Source of the DNA: Gammaproteobacteria bacterium | Lineage (GTDB): Bacteria; Pseudomonadota; Gammaproteobacteria; Arenicellales; Poriferihabitantaceae | NCBI GenBank assembly: GCA_024679435.1 | Contig: JAIBDK010000125.1 | Location: forward strand, 1 to 6,916 | Direction of reading: 5' to 3' | DNA: 6,916 nucleotides | Shown: in pieces, positions 1-6,518 of the stretch | How the letters are laid out: each line of letters begins with the position of its first letter | Numbering within the stretch: the stretch's first letter is position 1 | Made by a program: the position numbers and the translations under genes | The notes under the pieces: model-generated | Told to the model about the DNA's origin: nothing | The model's database searches: none | Seen by the model: only the letters and a program-made list of their open reading frames with translations

Positions 1-1673
1 ATCTGATGCCTTACAAAATCGTTAAAGCTAAAAACGGTGACGCCTGGGTCGAAGCCGGTGGCAAGCAAATGGCGGCTCCGGAAGTGTCTGCTCGAATTCT
101 TCAGAAAATGAAGAAAACAGCCGAAGATTATCTTGGGGAAGCCGTGACCGAGGCAGTTATTACAGTTCCGGCATATTTTAACGATTCCCAGCGTCAGGCT
201 ACCAAGGATGCCGGCAAGATAGCGGGACTCGAAGTCAAGCGAATTATCAACGAACCCACCGCAGCGGCTCTTGCCTACGGAATGGACAAAGCCAAGGGTG
301 ATCGAACCATTGTTGTCTACGATCTGGGCGGCGGTACATTTGATGTTTCCGTAATTGAGATTGCCGAGATTGAAGGCGAGCATCAGTTTGAAGTTTTGTC
401 GACAAATGGAGATACTTTTCTGGGTGGTGAGGATTTTGACCGCAGATTAATTGATTATTTGGCAGATGAATTTAAAAAGGATCAGGGAATGGATCTTAGG
501 GGCGACCCTCTGGCCATGCAGCGACTCAAAGAAGGGGCTGAAAAAGCAAAAATTGAACTTTCATCCAGCTCTCAGACAGAAGTCAATCTCCCTTACATTA
601 CCGCCGATGCAAGTGGTCCGAAGCACCTGAATATGAAACTTTCCCGAGCCAAGTTGGAATCTCTCGTGGAAGATCTGCTGAAACGAACTCTGGAGCCATG
701 TAAAGTTGCGCTCAAAGATGCCGGTATGAAGGCTTCAGAAATTGACGACGTAATTCTTGTGGGTGGTCAGACCCGTATGCCCAAAGTCCAGGAAGTTGTG
801 GAAACTTTCTTTGGTAAGGAAGCGCGCAGGGATGTTAATCCTGATGAAGCTGTTGCAATGGGTGCCGCAATTCAAGGCGGTGTACTTGGCGGCGATGTTA
901 AGGATGTTCTGTTGCTGGATGTGACCCCGCTCTCTCTGGGTATTGAAACCCTTGGAGGTGTTATGACAAAACTGGTTGAGAAAAATACAACCATTCCGAC
1001 CAATGCCAGTCAGGTATTCTCCACTGCGGATGACAACCAAAACGCCGTAACGGTCCATGTCCTTCAGGGTGAACGGGAAATGGCGGGAGGAAATAAATCA
1101 CTTGGCCGATTTGATTTGACAGAAATTCCTCCTTCGCCGCGTGGTGTGCCGCAAATTGAAGTGTCTTTTGATATCGACTCAAATGGTATTCTTAATGTCT
1201 CCGCGAAGGATAAGGCTACGGGTAAAGAGAACAAGATCGTTATTAAATCCAGCTCAGGTCTTTCTGATGATGAAATCGATAAAATGGTTCAGGATGCTGA
1301 AGAGCATGCAGATGAAGATCGCAAGGCCCGTGAACTTGTGGATGCAAAGAATCAGGGTGAGTCTTTAGTGCACAGTGTGCGTAAATCAGCTGAAGAACTG
1401 GGTGATAAGGTAGAAGCCGGTGAAAAAGAAAGTATCGAATCAGCTGTCACGGAACTTGAGGAAGCGCTGAAAGGTGATGATCTTGATGAGATCAAGACCA
1501 AAACCGAAGCTGTCACCCAGGTAAGTCATAAGCTGGCAGAGCAGATGTACGCTCAGGCACAGTCGGAGCAGTCGACTGAAGCCGGTGACGGTAATGCTGA
1601 AGCAGAAACTGACAATGATGATGTCGTTGATGCTGAATTCGAGGAAGTGGATGATGAAGATAAAAAATCCTGA
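1..1673 (+). CDS. dnaK: Molecular chaperone DnaK (Hsp70), 5'-truncated by window edge
   Basis: ATP-dependent cytoplasmic Hsp70 chaperone that binds unfolded peptides and cycles with DnaJ and GrpE. The frame is open from base 3. The Met at base 6 is internal (it matches Met89 in the MPFK stretch of E. coli DnaK), so about 88 N-terminal codons lie upstream and the full protein should be about 643 residues. Numbering from that Met, the nucleotide-binding domain shows VITVPAYFN (about 51-59), the phosphate-binding loop DLGGGTFD (106-113) and ILVGGQTRMP (250-259). The interdomain linker VLLLDVTPLSLG (301-312) follows, then the substrate-binding beta domain and a charged helical lid. The C-terminus is the acidic DDVVDAEFEEV tail typical of bacterial DnaK. 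No frameshift or missing motif is visible. A terminator hairpin and then dnaJ follow. The dnaK promoter is outside the window, so heat-shock control cannot be judged. The identification is essentially certain. Confidence 0.98.
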   Translation, partial: LMPYKIVKAKNGDAWVEAGGKQMAAPEVSARILQKMKKTAEDYLGEAVTEAVITVPAYFNDSQRQATKDAGKIAGLEVKRIINEPTAAALAYGMDKAKGDRTIVVYDLGGGTFDVSVIEIAEIEGEHQFEVLSTNGDTFLGGEDFDRRLIDYLADEFKKDQGMDLRGDPLAMQRLKEGAEKAKIELSSSSQTEVNLPYITADASGPKHLNMKLSRAKLESLVEDLLKRTLEPCKVALKDAGMKASEIDDVILVGGQTRMPKVQEVVETFFGKEARRDVNPDEAVAMGAAIQGGVLGGDVKDVLLLDVTPLSLGIETLGGVMTKLVEKNTTIPTNASQVFSTADDNQNAVTVHVLQGEREMAGGNKSLGRFDLTEIPPSPRGVPQIEVSFDIDSNGILNVSAKDKATGKENKIVIKSSSGLSDDEIDKMVQDAEEHADEDRKARELVDAKNQGESLVHSVRKSAEELGDKVEAGEKESIESAVTELEEALKGDDLDEIKTKTEAVTQVSHKLAEQMYAQAQSEQSTEAGDGNAEAETDNDDVVDAEFEEVDDEDKKS

Positions 1674-1721
1674 TTATTCATGGATTCTTTAGGTATTGTT
1701 AACGCTTTATCGTTATAAATT

Positions 1722-1747
1722 AAAAGCGGGGCAAAGCCCCGCTTTTT
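1722..1747 (+). terminator. Intrinsic terminator hairpin between dnaK and dnaJ
   Basis: A perfect 11-bp inverted repeat: AAAAGCGGGGC (1722-1732), loop AAA, then GCCCCGCTTTT (1736-1746), with one further T at 1747. The GC-rich core followed by five T's is the classic Rho-independent layout. The A-tract on the left arm means it could also work on the minus strand, although no minus-strand gene ends here. It lies 48 bases after the dnaK stop and only 21 bases before the dnaJ ATG. No convincing promoter fits between it and dnaJ, so dnaJ transcription probably depends on read-through. The structure is seen directly; its efficiency is inferred. Confidence 0.88.
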
Positions 1748-1768
1748 CCTGTAAATAAGTCTGAAAAA

Positions 1769-2896
1769 ATGTCGAAGCGAGATTACTACGAAGTGCTGGA
1801 TGTCAGCCGTGATGCCAGTGAGGCAGAGCTTAAAAAGGCCTATCGCAAACTAGCGATGAAATATCACCCTGATCGTAACCAAAATAGTGAAGACTCCGAG
1901 AAGCAGTTCAAGGAAGTTCAGGAAGCTTATGCCATTTTGAGTGACTCTCAAAAACGCGCTGCATATAATCAGTTTGGCCATGCTGGCGTGGATTCGGCCA
2001 GTGGTATGGGGGGAGGACCCGGAGGAGCAGGATTTGGTGATATTTTTGGTGATATCTTTGGTGATATTTTTGGTGGTGCAGGGGGTGGTTCACCGCGACA
2101 GAGTAGGGGCTCAGATCTTCGTTATAGTTTGAATCTAACCCTGGAAGAAGCTGTTAACGGTGTTGAAAAACAGATCCGTGTGCCGAAAATGGCGGATTGT
2201 GTGACTTGTGACGGAACCGGTTCAAGACCGGGTTCTGAAGCAAAATCCTGTGATACCTGCGGTGGTCATGGCCAGGTGAGAATGCAGCAGGGATTTTTCT
2301 CAGTACAACAAACGTGCCCGAACTGCAAAGGTCAGGGTTCGGTGATTACTGATCCCTGTTCATCTTGCCATGGTCAGGGTATGTCCAAGGAAGAAAAGAA
2401 GCTGTCGGTGAAAATCCCGGCTGGCGTGGATGACGGTGATCAGGTGCGTTTGTCTGGTGAAGGCGAAAGTGGCGGTCGCGGTGCTTCTCCGGGAGATTTG
2501 TATGTTCAGGTGCGGATGCAAAAGCATGAAATATTTGAGCGTCAGGGAGATGATTTGTACTGTGAAGTGCCGGTTGGATTTACCAAAATGGCATTGGGTG
2601 GTGAAATCGAAGTTCCCACGCTTTCCGGCAGAGCGAACCTCAAGGTGCCTGCGGAGAGCCAGTCTGAGAAAGTGTTTCGTCTGCGTGGTAAAGGCGTTCG
2701 TAATGTTCGTAACGGTAATCAGGGTGATCTGTATTGCAAGGTTGTCGTAGAAACCCCTGTCAAGCTTACTCGCGACCAGAAAACTCTGTTGCAGGATTTT
2801 GAGAAAAGTATCGCAGACGGGGGAGATCGCCACTCTCCCCGGAGCGGAACATGGTCAGAAAGGATAAAGTCGTTCTTTGACGAGCTAGTGCCCTAA
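1769..2896 (+). CDS. dnaJ: Co-chaperone DnaJ (Hsp40, type I)
   Basis: Hsp40 co-chaperone that delivers substrates to DnaK and stimulates its ATPase. At 375 residues it is full length (E. coli DnaJ has 376). The J domain spans about 1-70 with the essential HPD at 33-35. A Gly/Phe-rich linker (about 75-110) contains GDIF three times in a row (90-101). The zinc-binding region has four CxxCxGxG motifs with cysteines at 144/147, 161/164, 183/186 and 197/200, so both zinc sites look intact. The C-terminal substrate-binding and dimerisation domains follow, ending in HSPRSGTWSERIKSFFDEL. The ATG start gives the standard N-terminus SKRDYYEVL. The ribosome-binding site is weak: only TAAG at 1756-1759, nine bases before the ATG. 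It follows dnaK in the usual order, but a terminator hairpin stands between them. No clear terminator is visible after its stop. Confidence 0.98.
   Translation: MSKRDYYEVLDVSRDASEAELKKAYRKLAMKYHPDRNQNSEDSEKQFKEVQEAYAILSDSQKRAAYNQFGHAGVDSASGMGGGPGGAGFGDIFGDIFGDIFGGAGGGSPRQSRGSDLRYSLNLTLEEAVNGVEKQIRVPKMADCVTCDGTGSRPGSEAKSCDTCGGHGQVRMQQGFFSVQQTCPNCKGQGSVITDPCSSCHGQGMSKEEKKLSVKIPAGVDDGDQVRLSGEGESGGRGASPGDLYVQVRMQKHEIFERQGDDLYCEVPVGFTKMALGGEIEVPTLSGRANLKVPAESQSEKVFRLRGKGVRNVRNGNQGDLYCKVVVETPVKLTRDQKTLLQDFEKSIADGGDRHSPRSGTWSERIKSFFDELVP
2036..2071 (+). repeat. Three 12-base in-frame tandem repeats in the dnaJ Gly/Phe region
   Basis: Three consecutive copies of GGTGATATTTTT (2036-2047, 2048-2059, 2060-2071), the middle one reading GGTGATATCTTT. 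They encode GDIF-GDIF-GDIF, residues 90-101 of DnaJ. Comparable GDIF/GDVF repeats occur in E. coli DnaJ, where the DIF motifs matter for the chaperone cycle. This is therefore a family feature, though such near-identical DNA copies could gain or lose a unit by slippage. Confidence 0.9.
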
Positions 2897-2919
2897 ATTT
2901 ACGATTACCTGTTAAGGAC

Positions 2920-2949
2920 TAGGGGCTAGGGACGATAGAGGTAGGGGCT
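2920..2949 (+). repeat. Spaced direct repeat TAGGGGCT upstream of rmlC
   Basis: Two exact copies of TAGGGGCT, at 2920-2927 and 2942-2949, start 22 bases apart, which is close to two turns of the DNA helix. A related CTAGGGAC (2926-2933) overlaps the end of the first copy. They lie in the dnaJ-rmlC spacer just before a candidate promoter. The spacing would suit a dimeric regulator, but eight-base repeats in a short G-rich stretch can arise by chance, and I know of no regulator with this site. Confidence 0.3.
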
Positions 2950-2953
2950 TGTT

Positions 2954-2981
2954 TTGTTTCAGTGATCGCTTCGGTTAGAAT
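2954..2981 (+). promoter_or_regulatory. Candidate sigma70-type promoter for rmlCD
   Basis: TTGTTT (2954-2959) and TAGAAT (2976-2981) are separated by 16 bases. The -10 box matches TATAAT at five of six positions; the -35 box matches TTGACA only at its first three. Transcription would start near 2988 and give a leader of nearly 60 bases before the rmlC TTG codon. Its position, downstream of dnaJ and upstream of a functionally different gene pair, makes a promoter likely somewhere here, but this one rests on weak consensus matches. Confidence 0.35.
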
Positions 2982-3044
2982 CGATACTCTTCCTTCCATC
3001 CTTGCTCTGGAAGGCTTGGTCCTATTTAAACGAGAGTCTTAGAG

Positions 3045-3581
3045 TTGAAAGTCGAAAAAACAAAATTACCCGGGGTAGTCGTTTTGCACCCCAATGTCTT
3101 TGCGGATCAAAGAGGGTTTTTTATGGAAACCTATAACCAGATATTTTTTGGTGAACGAGGTCTCCCAGATCATTTTGTCCAGGATAATCATTCCCGCTCA
3201 AGTAAAGGTGTACTTAGGGGCTTGCACTACCAGTACCCGCAATGGCAGGGTAAATTGGTGAGGGTGATAAACGGAGAGATTTTTGATGTGGCAGTGGATA
3301 TACGTCGTGATTCACCAAATTTTGGTAAATGGGTTGGCGTGTATCTGAGTGAGAGAAATCATCAGCAGTTATATGTTCCCCCGGGGTATGCCCACGGATT
3401 TTGTGTGGTCAGTGATGTTGCGGATGTGGTTTATAAATGCACTACAGTGTACAAGCCTCAAGATGACGCGGCTATAAGGTGGGACGATTCCGAGATTGGA
3501 ATTGAATGGCCCATCGATAATCCACTGGTTTCAGATAAGGATATGCAGGCACCTTTATTATCCGAAGTTCGCATTCAGTGA
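3045..3581 (+). CDS. rmlC: dTDP-4-dehydrorhamnose 3,5-epimerase
   Basis: Cytoplasmic epimerase (also called rfbC) for the third step of dTDP-L-rhamnose synthesis. It inverts C3 and C5 of dTDP-4-dehydro-6-deoxyglucose to give the substrate of RmlD. The 178-residue length fits the single-domain cupin family (about 180). The N-terminal pattern KTKLPGVVVLHPNVFADQRG is followed by the signature QDNHSRSSKGVLRGLHYQ (46-63), with likely catalytic His61, Lys70 (QGKLVR) and Tyr136. SDKD at 163-166 probably supplies the Asp that pairs with the His. VPPGYAHGF (111-119) is another family block. The TTG start is chosen because it gives the standard MKVEKTKLPG beginning; the first in-frame ATG (base 3123) falls inside a conserved block. 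A GAGAG at 3032-3036 lies eight bases before it. The gene overlaps rmlD by 4 bases. No rmlA or rmlB is in view. Confidence 0.96.
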   Translation: MKVEKTKLPGVVVLHPNVFADQRGFFMETYNQIFFGERGLPDHFVQDNHSRSSKGVLRGLHYQYPQWQGKLVRVINGEIFDVAVDIRRDSPNFGKWVGVYLSERNHQQLYVPPGYAHGFCVVSDVADVVYKCTTVYKPQDDAAIRWDDSEIGIEWPIDNPLVSDKDMQAPLLSEVRIQ

Positions 3582-4462
3582 TTGAGCGCAAAAATGATGT
3601 TGGGAAAGTTTTGGTTTTTGGGAAAAATGGCCAGGTAGGTTCTCAGATACTCTATTTGTTATCCGCTCAGGGTGTATGTTGCCAGGGGGCTGATATTGAA
3701 GATATCGACTTAACAGACATCGATAAAATAAGAGAATTTATTCTGTCGGCAAACTCTAATTGGGTGATTAACTGTGCGGCTCATACTGCAGTAGACCGGG
3801 CACAGTCTGAAGAGCAACTATCTCACGCCCTGAATGTTGCCGCGCCAGAGGCCATGGCTAACGCCTGTGCTGAGTTGGGTTGCGGGTTTATTCATTATTC
3901 CACAGATTATGTCTTTGATGGCACGTCTTCAAAACCTTATGCTGAAGATGATTCGGTCAATCCACAGAGCGTTTATGGTAAAACCAAATATGCTGGTGAG
4001 CGGGCCGTTCTCTCCGGTCTTCCCTCTGCTATTATTTTTCGTACAGCCTGGGTCTATTCGAAAGACGGCAGTAACTTCGTTAATACCATGCTTCGACTGG
4101 CTAGAGAAAGGTCTGAGATAAGTGTGGTTGATGATCAGACTGGTAGTCCGACGCTGGCTGATGATCTGGCCCGAGTGACAGTGAATATTATTCATAAAAT
4201 ATCGACTGGTGATTTTGAGCATCAGGGAGGAGTTTTCCATGTGACTGGAAAAGGTGAAATCACCTGGTTTGAATTCTGTAAAGCAATTATGAGGATATCT
4301 AATATAGATGATGTAAACATAGTCCCGATATCGACAGCAGACTATCCGACTCCCGCTCCCCGACCCGGATATTCGGTTTTGTCTAATCAAAAACTAACGG
4401 ATGTTTATGCTGAAGAAATGCCGCAATGGCAAGATTCTCTAGCACGATGCCTGTCGGGTTAG
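3578..4462 (+). CDS. rmlD: dTDP-4-dehydrorhamnose reductase
   Basis: NAD(P)H-dependent reductase (also called rfbD) that makes dTDP-L-rhamnose, the donor for rhamnose in lipopolysaccharide and other surface polysaccharides. It has 294 residues and a short-chain dehydrogenase-type Rossmann fold: glycine motif GKNGQVG (15-21), NCAAHTAVD (65-73), STDYVFDG (108-115), YGKTK with catalytic Tyr133 and Lys137, and QTGSPTLADDLA (187-198). Thr109, Tyr133 and Lys137 have the same spacing as the Thr104/Tyr128/Lys132 triad known from Salmonella RmlD. The C-terminal part carries APRPGYSVLSN (260-270), as in the family. The start is GTG at 3578, overlapping the rmlC stop as GTGA, which suggests translational coupling. 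This start adds about nine residues before the core KVLVFGKNG, and no closer in-frame ATG or GTG exists. A weak GAAG lies at 3564-3567. Confidence 0.96.
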   Translation: MIERKNDVGKVLVFGKNGQVGSQILYLLSAQGVCCQGADIEDIDLTDIDKIREFILSANSNWVINCAAHTAVDRAQSEEQLSHALNVAAPEAMANACAELGCGFIHYSTDYVFDGTSSKPYAEDDSVNPQSVYGKTKYAGERAVLSGLPSAIIFRTAWVYSKDGSNFVNTMLRLARERSEISVVDDQTGSPTLADDLARVTVNIIHKISTGDFEHQGGVFHVTGKGEITWFEFCKAIMRISNIDDVNIVPISTADYPTPAPRPGYSVLSNQKLTDVYAEEMPQWQDSLARCLSG

Positions 4463-4601
4463 TAACCGGAAATCAATAACCATTTGAACTATTGCTTGCA
4501 GGATGCGCATTAGAGTTTTACGCAAATCAGAGGCGGTTAAATCTATGGCTTCGTCATTTAATGAATAAACAAGATCAATTACTAACTTTGGGGCTGACTG
4601 G
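4463..4601 (+). other. rmlD-helicase spacer without a clear signal
   Basis: 139 non-coding bases. I see no GC-rich hairpin followed by T's, so no intrinsic terminator for rmlD. TTGAAC at 4484-4489 resembles a -35 box, but nothing better than CATTAG stands at a suitable distance. TTTAAT at 4557-4562 resembles a -10 box but lacks a -35 partner. Other details are an eight-base palindrome ATGCGCAT (4503-4510) and a 21-codon open frame (4503-4568), neither convincing as functional. Confidence 0.5.
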
Positions 4602-6518
4602 TTGGCCAATCTGATAGCCGATATAGGAGATGCGCTGAAGCAGGGTGGGGCTTTTGATAGTGCTATCGATAGTTTCGTGCCTCGGCAGGTTCAGCAGGAA
4701 ATGGCAACGTCGGTAATGGATGCGATTAACTATCTTGGAAAGCTAGTGGTTGAATCCGGAACCGGGACGGGTAAAACGTATGCTTATTTGATACCCGCTA
4801 TAGTGAGTGGAAAAAAGACCATTATATCAACAGGGACCCGACATCTTCAGGAACAAATTTTCAATCGGGATCTTCCTGTCGTGCTTGGTGTGCTTGTAGC
4901 GGACACCAAAGTCGAAATGTTAAAAGGCAGGTCAAATTATCTGTGCCGGTATCGCCATCGATTGAACGGGCAGCAAAGTGATCTTGTTGGTAAGGAAAAT
5001 GCACTGTCCTATGATGTGCTGGATAGTTGGGTTGTTTCGACCAGAACCGGCGACATCGCAGAAGTTACAGAACTGAACGAATCCTCTCCAATCTGGAAGC
5101 AGGTCACTTCAACTGCCGATAATTGCCTCGGTGGAAAGTGTCCGGATTATTCAAAATGTTTCGTCAATCAGGCGAGAAAGCGTGCTATGGAAGCTGATAT
5201 TGTGGTCGTGAATCATCATTTGTTTTTCTCAGATCTGACATTAAAAACAGACGGCTTTGGGGAACTGTTGCCTCAGCATGAGGTGGTGATTTTTGATGAG
5301 GCGCACAGTATTCCCGATATTGCCTCTGGGTTTTTTGGGTTTTCGGTATCAAATTACCAGATTTACGACTTGTTTGAAGACATTGTCAGCGCTGAAAAGG
5401 AGGAGAAAAGCGGTGCCGAGTTTAGAAAGCCGATTGCCCGAATTGAACAGAAACTCAGTAATTTTCAGGGCTATATGTCAAAACAGGATAAAGACAGCGA
5501 AATACTGGAAACCCTAAGAAGTAACAAGTTTGATGAGTTGCTTGATAACCTGCTGGAACATTTGAATGAGCTGGATGCTCCTTTGACAGCGGCTTCCGGC
5601 GTTGGTGAAAATCTGGCTCGTTGTCTGGTTCGCTTTGAACAGCTATCTGGCCAGCTATCTGAATGGAGAGAAAGCCGTGATCGCAATCACGTCTGTTGGT
5701 TAGAGTCTGGACGGTCATTGGTAAGGTTTCACCAGACGCCGCTCAATGTCGGTGACCATTTTGGCAAATATTTGGAAGTGCCCGGAATCAGTTGGATTTT
5801 CACATCCGCCACCCTTGCAGTTGGCAATGATTTTTCATCTTTTTGCGATAAAGTAGGACTGCAAGAGATGGAAACCCAAAAGTGGGACAGTCCCTACGAT
5901 TATTTGAACAATGCACTCCTCTATTTACCTACCCATATGCCGGATCCACGGGACGGAGATTTTGCCGAATCATTGTGTCAGCTTATTCTTGATGCAACTC
6001 ATGCTAGTCACGGTCGTTGTTTTTGCCTTTTCACCAGTTATTCTATGATGAATCGGGTATTTGAGCGGGTCGCTGGTGCGATTGAATGGCCTTTGTTTGT
6101 GCAGGGCCAGGCTGCAAAACAACATTTACTTCAGCGATTTCTTGAGGCTGACAATGCTGTTTTGTTTGGAACGGCAAGTTTTTGGGAAGGGGTGGATGTA
6201 AAAGGTGAGGCACTGAGTTGTGTGATAATCGATAAGCTTCCATTTGACTATCCGTCTGATCCGGTATTAAAAAGTCAACTCAAGAAATGTGAAGAGCAGG
6301 GCGGAAAGCCATTTATGGATATCCAGGTGCCTGATGCCGTGATTGGTCTCAAGCAGGGAGCCGGTCGATTGATTCGCTCTGAGACAGACAAGGGAGTTTT
6401 GATTCTTTGTGATCCCAGGTTGATTTCAAAATCCTATGGAAAAATGTTTTTGAAGAGTTTGCCACCGATGCCGGTGACCAGAAATTTCTCAGATGTTGAA
6501 GCGTTTTATAATGGCTGA
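4602..6518 (+). CDS. yoaA: YoaA-type ATP-dependent DNA helicase (DinG/XPD family, Fe-S)
   Basis: Superfamily 2 helicase related to XPD and DinG, 638 residues (E. coli YoaA about 636). YoaA works in DNA repair and damage tolerance and binds HolC, the chi subunit of DNA polymerase III. Motifs in order: FVPRQVQQEMA (25-35), Walker A ESGTGTGKT (51-59), STGTRHLQEQ (76-85), an Fe-S cluster domain with Cys115, Cys175, Cys180 and Cys186, VVNHH (202-206), DEAH (232-235), TSATL (401-405), SFWEGVDVKG (526-535) and QGAGRLIR (585-592). All four cluster cysteines and the ATPase motifs are present. YoaA is preferred over DinG because NYLC, DNCLGGKCPDYSKC, GFGEL and the tsaB neighbour match E. coli YoaA. The TTG start is chosen because an in-frame TAA lies at 4566-4568, no ATG or GTG follows it before the conserved N-terminus, and GGGG (4590-4593) sits eight bases upstream. 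The 3' end overlaps tsaB by 8 bases. Confidence 0.93.
   Translation: MANLIADIGDALKQGGAFDSAIDSFVPRQVQQEMATSVMDAINYLGKLVVESGTGTGKTYAYLIPAIVSGKKTIISTGTRHLQEQIFNRDLPVVLGVLVADTKVEMLKGRSNYLCRYRHRLNGQQSDLVGKENALSYDVLDSWVVSTRTGDIAEVTELNESSPIWKQVTSTADNCLGGKCPDYSKCFVNQARKRAMEADIVVVNHHLFFSDLTLKTDGFGELLPQHEVVIFDEAHSIPDIASGFFGFSVSNYQIYDLFEDIVSAEKEEKSGAEFRKPIARIEQKLSNFQGYMSKQDKDSEILETLRSNKFDELLDNLLEHLNELDAPLTAASGVGENLARCLVRFEQLSGQLSEWRESRDRNHVCWLESGRSLVRFHQTPLNVGDHFGKYLEVPGISWIFTSATLAVGNDFSSFCDKVGLQEMETQKWDSPYDYLNNALLYLPTHMPDPRDGDFAESLCQLILDATHASHGRCFCLFTSYSMMNRVFERVAGAIEWPLFVQGQAAKQHLLQRFLEADNAVLFGTASFWEGVDVKGEALSCVIIDKLPFDYPSDPVLKSQLKKCEEQGGKPFMDIQVPDAVIGLKQGAGRLIRSETDKGVLILCDPRLISKSYGKMFLKSLPPMPVTRNFSDVEAFYNG

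Noticed and set aside
6..8. ATG at base 6 as the start of dnaK
   Set aside because: It corresponds to an internal Met (about residue 89) of DnaK; the frame continues to the window edge and the first part of the ATPase domain would be missing.
735..1182. Minus-strand open frames opposite dnaK
   Set aside because: They overlap each other and lie fully within a highly conserved gene, and their translations show no recognisable domain.
1696..1719. Possible dnaJ promoter (TTGTTA ... TATAAA) in the dnaK-dnaJ spacer
   Set aside because: The boxes are only about 12 bases apart, too close for sigma70, and any transcript would run straight into the hairpin. No sigma32-like CTTGAA/CCCAT pair is present either.
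2036..2071. dnaJ tandem repeat as a phase-variation tract
   Set aside because: The 12-base units are in frame and encode the GDIF repeats normal for this family, so gain or loss would not switch the gene off.
2360..2833. 157-codon minus-strand open frame opposite dnaJ
   Set aside because: Fully inside the conserved C-terminal half of dnaJ, with no family motif and no separate signals; a shadow of the real gene's codon pattern.
2992..3014. CCTTCC ... GGAAGG inverted repeat before rmlC as a dnaJ terminator
   Set aside because: The stem is only 6 bp with an 11-base loop and no following T-run, so it is not a credible intrinsic terminator.
3929..4390. 153-codon minus-strand open frame opposite rmlD
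   Set aside because: Lies entirely within an intact rmlD; the translation shows no recognisable fold or motif.
4457..4467. GGTTA-G-TAACC inverted repeat at the rmlD stop codon
   Set aside because: Five-base arms with a one-base centre cannot form a useful hairpin, and no T-tract follows.
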